From positions 1-18,732 of the forward strand of contig JAITFL010000198.1 in NCBI GenBank assembly GCA_031281385.1: a stretch of DNA of 18,732 bases, in the 5' to 3' direction. The translations under genes and the position numbers were made by a program. The DNA comes from Holophagales bacterium (lineage in GTDB: Bacteria > Acidobacteriota > Holophagae > Holophagales > Holophagaceae). Numbering within the stretch: position 1 is the stretch's first letter; each line of letters opens with the position of its first letter. A model generated the notes under the pieces. It worked only from the letters and a program-made list of their open reading frames with translations, was not told where the DNA came from and searched no databases. Positions 7,847 through 13,642 of this stretch are shown here, piece by piece.

Positions 7847-8863
7847 TTACTGCCCCAAATGCTTTTTGAGGAAGTCGTACATGCGTAGCCTGGCCTTTCT
7901 GGCAAAGGTGGTGTCTATGCGATCCCAGCTATGTCCGCCGGGTGCGTCTTTCTCTATGTGGGATTCAAAATTTTTGCCTGCGGCCTTTAGGTGGATTATG
8001 AGTTGCTCCACTTCCACTACATTCACGTCGCGGTCGTTTGTGGTACTGGTCACCATCAGCGGGATTTTTAGTTTCTGCACGTTCCAGATGGGGCTGCGCT
8101 TTCGGTACTCGTCCACCGCGTCAACCGGCGCCTTGCCTATGTGGTACTTGGCGGCAAATTCCGCTGTGTAGCTCTGCTCGTGGTAGCCAAGCCTGGTGAG
8201 CAAGTCCGACACAGGCACGCCCGCATAGATGCATGAAAATTTGTCTGGATGGTCAAAGCCCGCCATAAGGGAGATCATCCCGCCGTGGCTCCAACCTACA
8301 GCAGCTATGCGCCTGGGGTCAATGGGAAGCTCATCTACAGCCCAGTCCCTGCACGTCACCACGTCGTCATTCTCTAAGCCGCCGTAGTCTATGCTTTCGT
8401 ACATTGATCTGCCATAGCCAGTTGATCCGCGGTATTCGGGGGCTATCACTATGTAGCCTCTCTCCATCATCTCGCGCACCATGTGGACATGGTACGTTCC
8501 AAAATCGCCATGAACGCCGCCGTGCGTCAGCACTATCGCCGGGTGTTTTTTCTTTTTGTCGAGTTTTTTGGGGACAAAAGTGTAGCAATAGATTCTCATC
8601 GGGTGGCGGTCGTTGCTTATTCCGTAGCGCTCTCTATCCCTTGGGTTCGGCTTGCCAACTAGGATCACCTTGTCAACTTCCGCTACGTCCGACAGGCGCA
8701 GGAAAAATTGGTTGTCGTCGGCGATTTTCCTAACTTGGTCAAGCTCCAGTCTTAGGCCCTCAACTTGGGATTGCAGCCTCTTGATCTGCTCTTCGGCTGT
8801 CCCTTGGCCAACCAAGGGCATAGCTAGGCCAAGAAGTAAAGCGAGTGAAAAGTATTTTGACAT
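7847..8863 (-). CDS. Secreted S9-type (prolyl oligopeptidase-like) alpha/beta hydrolase
   Basis: A 338-residue protein. ATG at 8863 follows GGAGG; an in-frame TTG upstream at 8875 would place the ribosome site inside the gene. Residues 1-22 are a signal peptide, followed by a short predicted coiled coil (about 24-48, heptad-like I/L/V). The rest is an alpha/beta hydrolase fold: oxyanion H-G-G (114-116), nucleophile elbow G-W-S-H-G (190-194, Ser192), acid Asp at 277 or 279 in T-N-D-R-D, and His311 in G-G-H-S-W. This fits peptidase family S9 or related esterases acting in the periplasm. The substrate cannot be read from the sequence. The N-terminal coiled coil is unusual and could mediate oligomerisation. 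The gene converges on secDF with no spacer. Confidence 0.85.
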   Translation of the reverse strand: MSKYFSLALLLGLAMPLVGQGTAEEQIKRLQSQVEGLRLELDQVRKIADDNQFFLRLSDVAEVDKVILVGKPNPRDRERYGISNDRHPMRIYCYTFVPKKLDKKKKHPAIVLTHGGVHGDFGTYHVHMVREMMERGYIVIAPEYRGSTGYGRSMYESIDYGGLENDDVVTCRDWAVDELPIDPRRIAAVGWSHGGMISLMAGFDHPDKFSCIYAGVPVSDLLTRLGYHEQSYTAEFAAKYHIGKAPVDAVDEYRKRSPIWNVQKLKIPLMVTSTTNDRDVNVVEVEQLIIHLKAAGKNFESHIEKDAPGGHSWDRIDTTFARKARLRMYDFLKKHLGQ

Positions 8864-8970
8864 ATTACCCTCCAAAGTTTGTGCCTACAAAAACAGATTA
8901 CACTAGAGCGCGCCGCCTTTTTGCACTGACATTATTCGCATACAGCAATTCAAGGGGGCATTTTTTGCTG

Positions 8971-8999
8971 TTGGCACCCTTTTGCCCGATTGCTATACT
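8971..8999 (+). promoter_or_regulatory. Sigma-70-type promoter for the nitroreductase
   Basis: TTGGCA (8971-8976), a 17-base spacer, then TATACT (8994-8999). Spacing is ideal and each hexamer has five of six consensus bases. The predicted start near 9006 gives a leader of about 23 bases before the ATG at 9029, just enough for the AGGAGG site. Confidence 0.75.
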
Positions 9000-9028
9000 T
9001 GTTTTAGACTTTTGTGTTAGGAGGCAAC

Positions 9029-9694
9029 ATGCGCGCACTTGCAATTACCCTGCTCTCAACATTCTTGGTCGGCCAGGATGCGCCAACCGCGCCGCAGCCG
9101 CTGAAATTGCCAGCCCCGTCGCTTGGCTCTGTCACGCTTGAAAAGGCGCTAAAGGAACGTCAGAGCGTCCGCACGCTTGGCGGGCCGGCCCTTAGCGTTG
9201 GCACCCTCTCCTCACTGCTGTGGGCCGCCCAAGGCGAAAACCGCCCCGGAACAGGCAGGCGTACGGTGCCAAGCGCCAGCGCCGGGTACCCCTTGGAGCT
9301 ATACGTGATCGTAGCGAAAAGCGACGCGCTTGCCGATGGGGTATATAGATATTCAACCAAGGAACACAATTTGACAAAAGTAAAGGACGGCGGGCCAGAA
9401 GCCATACTAGGGCCTATCGCCGGGATGCAGGCTTGGATACCCAAGTGCCCTGCGGTGTTTGTCATAGCTGGCGTCCCATCTAGGTTCCGCGGCAACGACC
9501 CCACACGAAAAGAGACCAACACGTACTGGGAATCTGGCGCAGCCGCCCAAGCCTTGTTGCTGGCTGTCACGGCCAGCGGTCTTGGGGCCACCCCTGCCAA
9601 CGGAGTCAACCTAGAGGCCATTCATTCGGCTATGGGGCTGCCATCCGAAGAAAAAGTAACCCTCATCGTTCCAGTGGGGAACATAGTCAAATAG
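9029..9694 (+). CDS. SagB-type nitroreductase-family protein with signal peptide
   Basis: A 221-residue FMN-dependent nitroreductase-fold protein. ATG at 9029 follows AGGAGG (9019-9024) with a 4-base spacing; an upstream in-frame GTG would swallow that site. Residues 1-16 form a hydrophobic leader, so it is probably exported or membrane-anchored. The fold is marked by E-R-Q-S-V-R (43-48, FMN phosphate region), L-L-W-A-A-Q-G (63-69), R-T-V-P-S-A-S-A-G-Y-P-L-E-L-Y (78-92) and, near the C-terminus, A-L-L-L-A-V-T-A-S-G-L-G. The last two are typical of the SagB subfamily, whose members include azoline dehydrogenases. No cyclodehydratase (YcaO) or precursor peptide gene is next to it, so a peptide-natural-product role is unsupported. 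A stand-alone oxidoreductase is likelier. Confidence 0.85.
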   Translation: MRALAITLLSTFLVGQDAPTAPQPLKLPAPSLGSVTLEKALKERQSVRTLGGPALSVGTLSSLLWAAQGENRPGTGRRTVPSASAGYPLELYVIVAKSDALADGVYRYSTKEHNLTKVKDGGPEAILGPIAGMQAWIPKCPAVFVIAGVPSRFRGNDPTRKETNTYWESGAAAQALLLAVTASGLGATPANGVNLEAIHSAMGLPSEEKVTLIVPVGNIVK

Positions 9695-9721
9695 ACTTGG
9701 AAGCACTGGCTGTCTATCCAA

Positions 9722-9800
<79 letters not shown>

Positions 9801-9817
9801 TAATATTTCGATTCTAC

Positions 9818-10249
9818 CTAATTCGGGCCGCTTTGTCCATTTTTGTTTGCATTGGCCCTTTGGTAAAATCTTAGCACTGCCTCCAGCGGGTCTGGGCTGG
9901 CCTTCGCCTTTGCGGGGGGTGCTCTATCTGGTTCGGGGTCGCACGGTACTATCTCCAGCTTTTGCAGATGGACTTTTAGGGCAGCGTTCACCTTGTCGCG
10001 CAGGTCAGGCCAAATCACATTTCCGCTTGCCCTTAGATCGGCCAATAGCGACGAGTCGTGGCACCCGATGACCAACATTTCCTGCCTGATTGACAACGGG
10101 CGAGTCTTGAGCGCGTTAGCCTGTCCTACGAACAGTGGCCAGGCCCTTTTCAGCCTGTCCAATTTCATTGCCTCAACGCCGCCAGCTTCCATTTCCGCAA
10201 GGCGGCGCAGTTCGCCCTTCCCCCCCCATTTTTTTGTCCGGACGGTCAT
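9818..10249 (-). CDS. dciA: DciA-like protein (DUF721), putative replicative helicase loader
   Basis: A 143-residue protein whose middle (about 28-98) matches the DUF721/DciA pattern: A-W-P-x-x-V-G-Q (36-43), then T-R-P-L-S-I-R-x-x-M-L-V-I (49-61), then D-S-S-L-L-A-D-L-R, and a last helix ending L-R-D-K-V-N-A-A-L. DciA binds DnaB and helps load the replicative helicase in bacteria lacking DnaC. The C-terminal 40 residues are Pro/Ala/Lys rich and probably disordered. The start at 10249 is the first ATG, but the nearest purine-rich site (AGAGG) is about 13 bases away, so it is not certain. A promoter lies just upstream and tRNA-Pro just downstream. The assignment rests on motif reading alone. 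Confidence 0.7.
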   Translation of the reverse strand: MTVRTKKWGGKGELRRLAEMEAGGVEAMKLDRLKRAWPLFVGQANALKTRPLSIRQEMLVIGCHDSSLLADLRASGNVIWPDLRDKVNAALKVHLQKLEIVPCDPEPDRAPPAKAKASPDPLEAVLRFYQRANANKNGQSGPN

Positions 10250-10287
10250 TTAATGCGCCAATCCTCTTGCCAAATTTGTGTTCGATT

Positions 10288-10316
10288 AGGATAATCGCAA
10301 AACTCCCAATTGTCAA
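10288..10316 (-). promoter_or_regulatory. Sigma-70-type promoter for dciA (and perhaps tRNA-Pro)
   Basis: On the minus strand, TTGACA (10311-10316, perfect -35) is followed by a 17-base spacer and TATCCT (10288-10293). Transcription would start near 10281, about 30 bases before the dciA ATG. Confidence 0.65.
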
Positions 10317-10323
10317 TTGCGCT

Positions 10324-10354
10324 TCTTGCAAAATTCGGCTAATTTTGTGTGCAA
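10324..10354. promoter_or_regulatory. AT-rich dyad upstream of the dciA promoter
   Basis: CAAAATT (10329-10335) and AATTTTG (10341-10347) form a perfect 7-bp dyad around CGGCT. Outside it, CTTGC (10324-10328) and GCAAG (10350-10354) pair again, leaving a few unpaired bases on one side. It sits about 15 bases upstream of the -35 box, where a regulator could bind. No specific regulator is recognisable. Confidence 0.35.
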
Positions 10355-10395
10355 GACTCCGTTCAGCGTGGGCGTTCTATCTGTTTCTAGCTCTT

Positions 10396-10558
10396 GATTC
10401 TTTCTTTCGTGCTCGGGGCCGCGGCCCGGCAAGTTGGCTCGTTTCGCGCCGGTCCGTGGAACCATTCGATTTTACTGACTCGTTGCGCCTGATTCTATCT
10501 TATGTGCTCAGGTTCGTGGCCCGACAACTTGGTTCGTCTAGCTCAGGGTCATGGAGCC
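10396..10558 (+). repeat. Two degenerate direct repeats, 95-base period
   Basis: Bases 10396-10463 and 10491-10558 align without gaps over 68 positions with 50 identities by hand count. Shared blocks include GATTCT, GTGCTC, GGCCCG, TTGG and TCGT. Ten of the 18 differences are transitions, as in an old duplication. Weaker similarity may extend about 20 bases upstream of each copy. Confidence 0.6.
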
Positions 10559-10735
10559 CGCCCGGATGCTAACTGGGGTGCGCTCGGTTGCATCGCTCGC
10601 AACTTCTCGGTATCCTGCGCTTGCACTCCGGATACGCGAGACATCCTCCGTTGGTCTCTGCGGCACATCGGTCACCAACGCTGCCATGGGCGTTTTCAGC
10701 TTGTTCAAGGTCGTTTTCGCGCTGCCCCGCTTGCA

Positions 10736-10795
10736 CCCCAGACCCCGGGTACTCGCCTCGCCCACTGCCCTATGTAGGGGCTGATACATGGATAT
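10736..10795 (+). repeat. 60-bp dispersed repeat, copy 1
   Basis: This 60-base block recurs in inverted orientation at 18604-18663 with 58 of 60 bases identical. It contains a short near-palindrome (CCCTA-TG-TAGGG) and, on the minus strand, an ATG followed by an open frame of 18 codons conserved in both copies. Similarity stops sharply on the 10735 side. Confidence 0.9.
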
Positions 10796-10846
10796 GAATT
10801 CGATGAATACGAGGATAGCTTTGCAAGTGGCTCAATTGAACTTACA

Positions 10847-11620
10847 TTACATTTTCCTGACCACGCGCTCAAAGTGGACGGCCCTGCGCCCCTTTGTCTC
10901 CAAAAAGACCCCATGCAGTTGGAGTCCGGTTTCTGCGGCCTTCCATTTGTCGCCTTTGGCCTGCAAAAAACGGCTGAGGCTTGCGTCTTTGTCCATCCCT
11001 ATCACGCCGTCGTATGGGCCCACCATGCCTATGTCTGTCACAAATGCTGTGCCTTTGGGAAATATCCTGTCGTCCATCGTTGGGACGTGAGTGTGGGTGC
11101 CAACAACTGCCGACGCCCTTCCGTCCAAATGCCAGCCCATCGCCTGTTTTTCGCTGGTGGCCTCGGCGTGTATGTCCACTATCACCACGTCCGCCCTTTC
11201 TTTTGCCAAAATGGCGTCCACTGTCCTGAATGGGCAGTCTGCCAATGAGTCCATGCCCACCCTGCCAATAAGGTTTATCACCAATATTTCCTCGCCGCTG
11301 GGGGTGTGTATTTTTGCGTACCCATTGCCAGGGGTGCTTGGCGGCCAATTTGCTGGCCTGAGCAGTCGCGGCTCTTTGTCAAAATAGCCATGAATGCCCT
11401 TGACGTCAAGGGCGTGGTTGCCTGTCGTGATCGCGTCTATTCCCCATTCTTCTAGCATGCCCTTGGCGATGCGCTCGGATATGCCATTTCCATGCGCCGC
11501 GTTTTCCCCATTGACGATGACAAAATCAAGGCCAAGGGACTTTCGGAGATCGGGCAGGAATCGCTCCAGCAGTTTTCGCCCAGGTTCTCCCACTATGTCG
11601 CCCAGAATCAAGATTCTCAT
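10847..11620 (-). CDS. ymdB: YmdB-family metallophosphoesterase
   Basis: A 257-residue cytoplasmic calcineurin-fold phosphoesterase of the YmdB (TIGR00282) type. Metal-site motifs are in order: G-D-I-V-G near the start (Asp8), N-G-E-N-A-A (37-42), G-N-H-A-L-D (67-72), V-D-I-H-A-E-A-T-S-E-K, and G-T-H-T-H-V-P-T. The length of 257 matches family members, for example Bacillus YmdB, which hydrolyses 2',3'-cyclic nucleotides and affects RNA turnover and multicellular behaviour. The usual GNH-T-W-D reads GNH-A-L-D here. ATG at 11620 is the natural start although its ribosome site is weak. A perfect TATAAT lies about 57 bases upstream. No rny gene, its frequent neighbour, is nearby. Confidence 0.93.
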   Translation of the reverse strand: MRILILGDIVGEPGRKLLERFLPDLRKSLGLDFVIVNGENAAHGNGISERIAKGMLEEWGIDAITTGNHALDVKGIHGYFDKEPRLLRPANWPPSTPGNGYAKIHTPSGEEILVINLIGRVGMDSLADCPFRTVDAILAKERADVVIVDIHAEATSEKQAMGWHLDGRASAVVGTHTHVPTMDDRIFPKGTAFVTDIGMVGPYDGVIGMDKDASLSRFLQAKGDKWKAAETGLQLHGVFLETKGRRAVHFERVVRKM

Positions 11621-11676
11621 TACTTAACACTACCAAGGCCGCGGCAACAAAGAAATACGAAACTCATGCTCTACCC

Positions 11677-11705
11677 ATTATAGGCGGCGATTGGGAACAA
11701 TTAAG
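11677..11705 (-). promoter_or_regulatory. Probable ymdB promoter
   Basis: On the minus strand a perfect TATAAT (11677-11682) is preceded at 17 bases by CTTAAT (11700-11705), a poor -35 box. The -10 is convincing; the -35 is not. Confidence 0.45.
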
Positions 11706-11713
11706 GCTTAGCT

Positions 11714-11737
11714 GGCACCCATGAGAATGTAGGTGCC
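11714..11737. promoter_or_regulatory. Dyad between ymdB and the S55 peptidase gene
   Basis: GGCACC (11714-11719) and GGTGCC (11732-11737) are a perfect 6-bp inverted repeat with a 12-base spacer. It lies directly before a TATTAT (11738-11743) that could be the -10 of the plus-strand S55 gene. An operator overlapping the -35 region is possible, but no good -35 is seen. Confidence 0.3.
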
Positions 11738-11778
11738 TATTATGTTATCCTGTTAATCTCACATTGGGCGGTAAGCAA

Positions 11779-13575
11779 ATGGTTTTTCGATCTCGCACTT
11801 TCTTGGGCATCATTTTGGCGCTGGCCTTGGTAGGCCCGGCCCGCAGCCAGTCCCCGCCCACCATGCCGGTATCAGAAATAAGGACGGGCATGAAGGGGTA
11901 TGGGCTGACGGTTTTCAAGGGCGGCGCCATCGAGCGCTTTGAATTTGAAGTGCTGGGCATCGAAAAAAACCACTCGCCCGGGCGGAATAGGATACTCTTC
12001 AAGGCGGCTGGCGGCCCCCTTGCAAACACTGGGATCATGGCCGGCATGAGCGGCTCCCCTTGTTATATTGACGGCAAGCTGGTCGGGGCACTTTCCGTGG
12101 GCTTTCCGTGGGCAAAAGAGCCTATAGGCGGCATAACCCCTATACACGAAATGCTGGATCAGCTAATGGACGTGCCAGACGCAATTTCTGCCCGAACACC
12201 GCTGATGCCCCCCAGGCTGGACCCTTCTAAGATCGTCCGGTCTGCCCAGTTGGGAGAAATGGTGCCCTTGGCCGACATCTTGGGATTACCCAAAAAGACA
12301 GAAGCCGATAATGCGATGACTGGCCAATCCCTGCCTGTTATGCTGCAAGGGGCTTCTTTGGCGCCAGAGGCAAGGGCCTGCTGGGATGGGCTTCCGGTGC
12401 AATTCATCGGCGCCGTTGCGACGGCGGGCGGAGCAGCCGACCCAAGCCCCATAGAGCCCGGCGGCATGGTAGCCGTCACCTTGGTGCAGGGAGACATGAT
12501 GCTTGCTGCGACAGGCACCATCACCTATGTTTCCGACAAGCGCATCCTGCTTTTTGGGCACAACCTCATGGGCAATGACATGGGCACTTTTGGGGCAATT
12601 GACCTTCCCCTGTGGTCTGCGTCTGTGACCACCCCCCTTGCGAGCTATTCCAACAGCGTTAAGCTTTCGCAGCCCGTGGCCCCAATTGGGGCCATTCGGC
12701 TCGACCGCCCGACTGGAGTCGCCGGGGTATTTGGCGCCGAGCCAAGGATGATCCCATTCAGGATTGGCCTCAACCTTGGCGGAAAAAGAAACATGAATTT
12801 CAGCTTCGACGTGATAGACCACCCAGCCCTCACGCCGTTGTTGGTTCACACCGTGCTGGTGCAAACGATAGCAGCGCACGTGCGAGAGACTGGGATGCAG
12901 AGCCTTAGCCTGCAGGGCAACATCAAGATAGCCAACCAGCAGCCCCTGATGGTTGAAAATATGTCAGCGGATCTTAGCTCTTCCCGCCTGCCTATGTATT
13001 TTGCGAGCATGGTTCAGGCCATATATTTTAATTCGTTTGAGCGCCCTGTCATAGAGGGCCTTTCGGTCAACATCAAGGGCGAGGAAAGGCTCGACTTGAC
13101 AGCCATTGCCGGTGTCAGGCCCCTAGTCGCCAGGGCAAAGCGGGGCCAGTCGTTGCCCCTGCTGATCACGCTGCAAAACATTCAGGGCGTAAGGGAAACG
13201 GCTACACTTAGCGTCCAAGTTCCCCTCTCCGCCAAGCCCGGAAAGGCGATCCTCAAGGTAGGCGACGGCCTATCCATGCTAAGGGATGATTCGGACACCC
13301 AGAGGATACGCACTACTTCGCTTGCCGAGCATGTCTTGCTGCTAAATGGAACGCTAAAGAACAACTACGCCTACGCATTCCTGACGCAAGAATTCGACGG
13401 CGCCGGACTGAGGGGCAACCGCATCGAAGGCATACCGCCTTCGATAAGCAGCCTTTTGATGTCGGACGGCGACACTTCCGACAATAGGCTTCAGCGCCGC
13501 GTCATCGGCAGGGCGGTGCTGCCGCTGGAGAGAGAGGTTTCGGGGCTTTTTACGCTGGAGCTAGAGATTGAGTAA
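11779..13575 (+). CDS. Secreted S55 (SpoIVB-type) peptidase-like protein
   Basis: A 598-residue protein. ATG at 11779 is taken as start; an upstream in-frame TTG (11764) would consume the GGGCGGTAAG region that may serve as ribosome site. Residues 1-24 are a clear signal peptide. An S55 domain follows at once: T-G-M-K-G-Y-G-L (36-43), the likely catalytic His65 in K-N-H-S-P-G, and the nucleophile motif G-M-S-G-S-P (89-94, probably Ser91) followed by D-G-K-L-V-G-A-L. A G-H-N-L-M-G...G-T-F segment and S-N-S-V-K-L-S continue the family pattern. Unlike Bacillus SpoIVB there is no PDZ domain in front, and about 300 further residues follow, beta-rich and partly Ig-like. No sporulation gene is nearby, so the role is a periplasmic or envelope protease of unknown substrate. 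Confidence 0.85.
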   Translation: MVFRSRTFLGIILALALVGPARSQSPPTMPVSEIRTGMKGYGLTVFKGGAIERFEFEVLGIEKNHSPGRNRILFKAAGGPLANTGIMAGMSGSPCYIDGKLVGALSVGFPWAKEPIGGITPIHEMLDQLMDVPDAISARTPLMPPRLDPSKIVRSAQLGEMVPLADILGLPKKTEADNAMTGQSLPVMLQGASLAPEARACWDGLPVQFIGAVATAGGAADPSPIEPGGMVAVTLVQGDMMLAATGTITYVSDKRILLFGHNLMGNDMGTFGAIDLPLWSASVTTPLASYSNSVKLSQPVAPIGAIRLDRPTGVAGVFGAEPRMIPFRIGLNLGGKRNMNFSFDVIDHPALTPLLVHTVLVQTIAAHVRETGMQSLSLQGNIKIANQQPLMVENMSADLSSSRLPMYFASMVQAIYFNSFERPVIEGLSVNIKGEERLDLTAIAGVRPLVARAKRGQSLPLLITLQNIQGVRETATLSVQVPLSAKPGKAILKVGDGLSMLRDDSDTQRIRTTSLAEHVLLLNGTLKNNYAYAFLTQEFDGAGLRGNRIEGIPPSISSLLMSDGDTSDNRLQRRVIGRAVLPLEREVSGLFTLELEIE

Positions 13576-13584
13576 TACAATATT

Positions 13585-13604
13585 CGGCATTTTGCAAAAT
13601 GCCG
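13585..13604. promoter_or_regulatory. Perfect 20-bp palindrome between the S55 and propeller genes
   Basis: CGGCATTTTG is followed directly by its exact reverse complement. It starts nine bases after the S55 stop and ends 38 bases before the propeller ATG. In RNA it folds to an 8-bp stem with a TGCA loop, followed by CCATTTT, which is too poor in T for a strong terminator. It may be a dimeric-regulator operator or a processing/attenuation hairpin setting the ratio of the two proteins. Confidence 0.5.
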
Positions 13605-13642
13605 CCATTTTCCCATGACACTTTTTCCTTAGGTTGGAACCC

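Larger units (their letters stand above)
10250..10846. other. Long intergenic region without a supported gene
   Basis: About 600 bases separate the divergent-looking ends of dciA (its 5' end) and ymdB (its 3' end), far more than other gaps here. The dciA promoter and dyad occupy the first 105 bases. From about 10370 the plus strand becomes pyrimidine-rich, with a degenerate 95-base-period repeat (10396-10558). The region ends in a copy of a 60-bp dispersed repeat (10736-10795). Short open frames exist, including 83 codons on the minus strand from 10789, but none has a ribosome site or a recognisable domain. It looks like a decayed mobile element or a repeat cassette. Confidence 0.6.

Noticed and set aside
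9029..9694. Thiazole/oxazole-modified peptide cluster around the SagB-type nitroreductase
   Set aside because: No YcaO cyclodehydratase, precursor peptide or transporter gene is adjacent, and the protein has its own signal-like leader.
10530..10612. tRNA-like segment: GCTC/GAGC D-arm-like stem, CCCGG/CTGGG stem with 7-base loop ATGCTAA (would be anticodon GCT), then GTTGC/GCAAC with a 7-base loop
   Set aside because: No 7-bp acceptor stem closes it, the spacing between the first two stems is two bases too long, the third loop lacks the TTC consensus, and the stems are not preserved in the upstream repeat copy. Probably chance.
10538..10789. 83-codon open frame on the minus strand starting in the 60-bp repeat
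   Set aside because: No ribosome site and no recognisable domain, and the copy 2 frame stops after 21 codons inside the hairpin arm. The shared start is explained by the DNA repeat.
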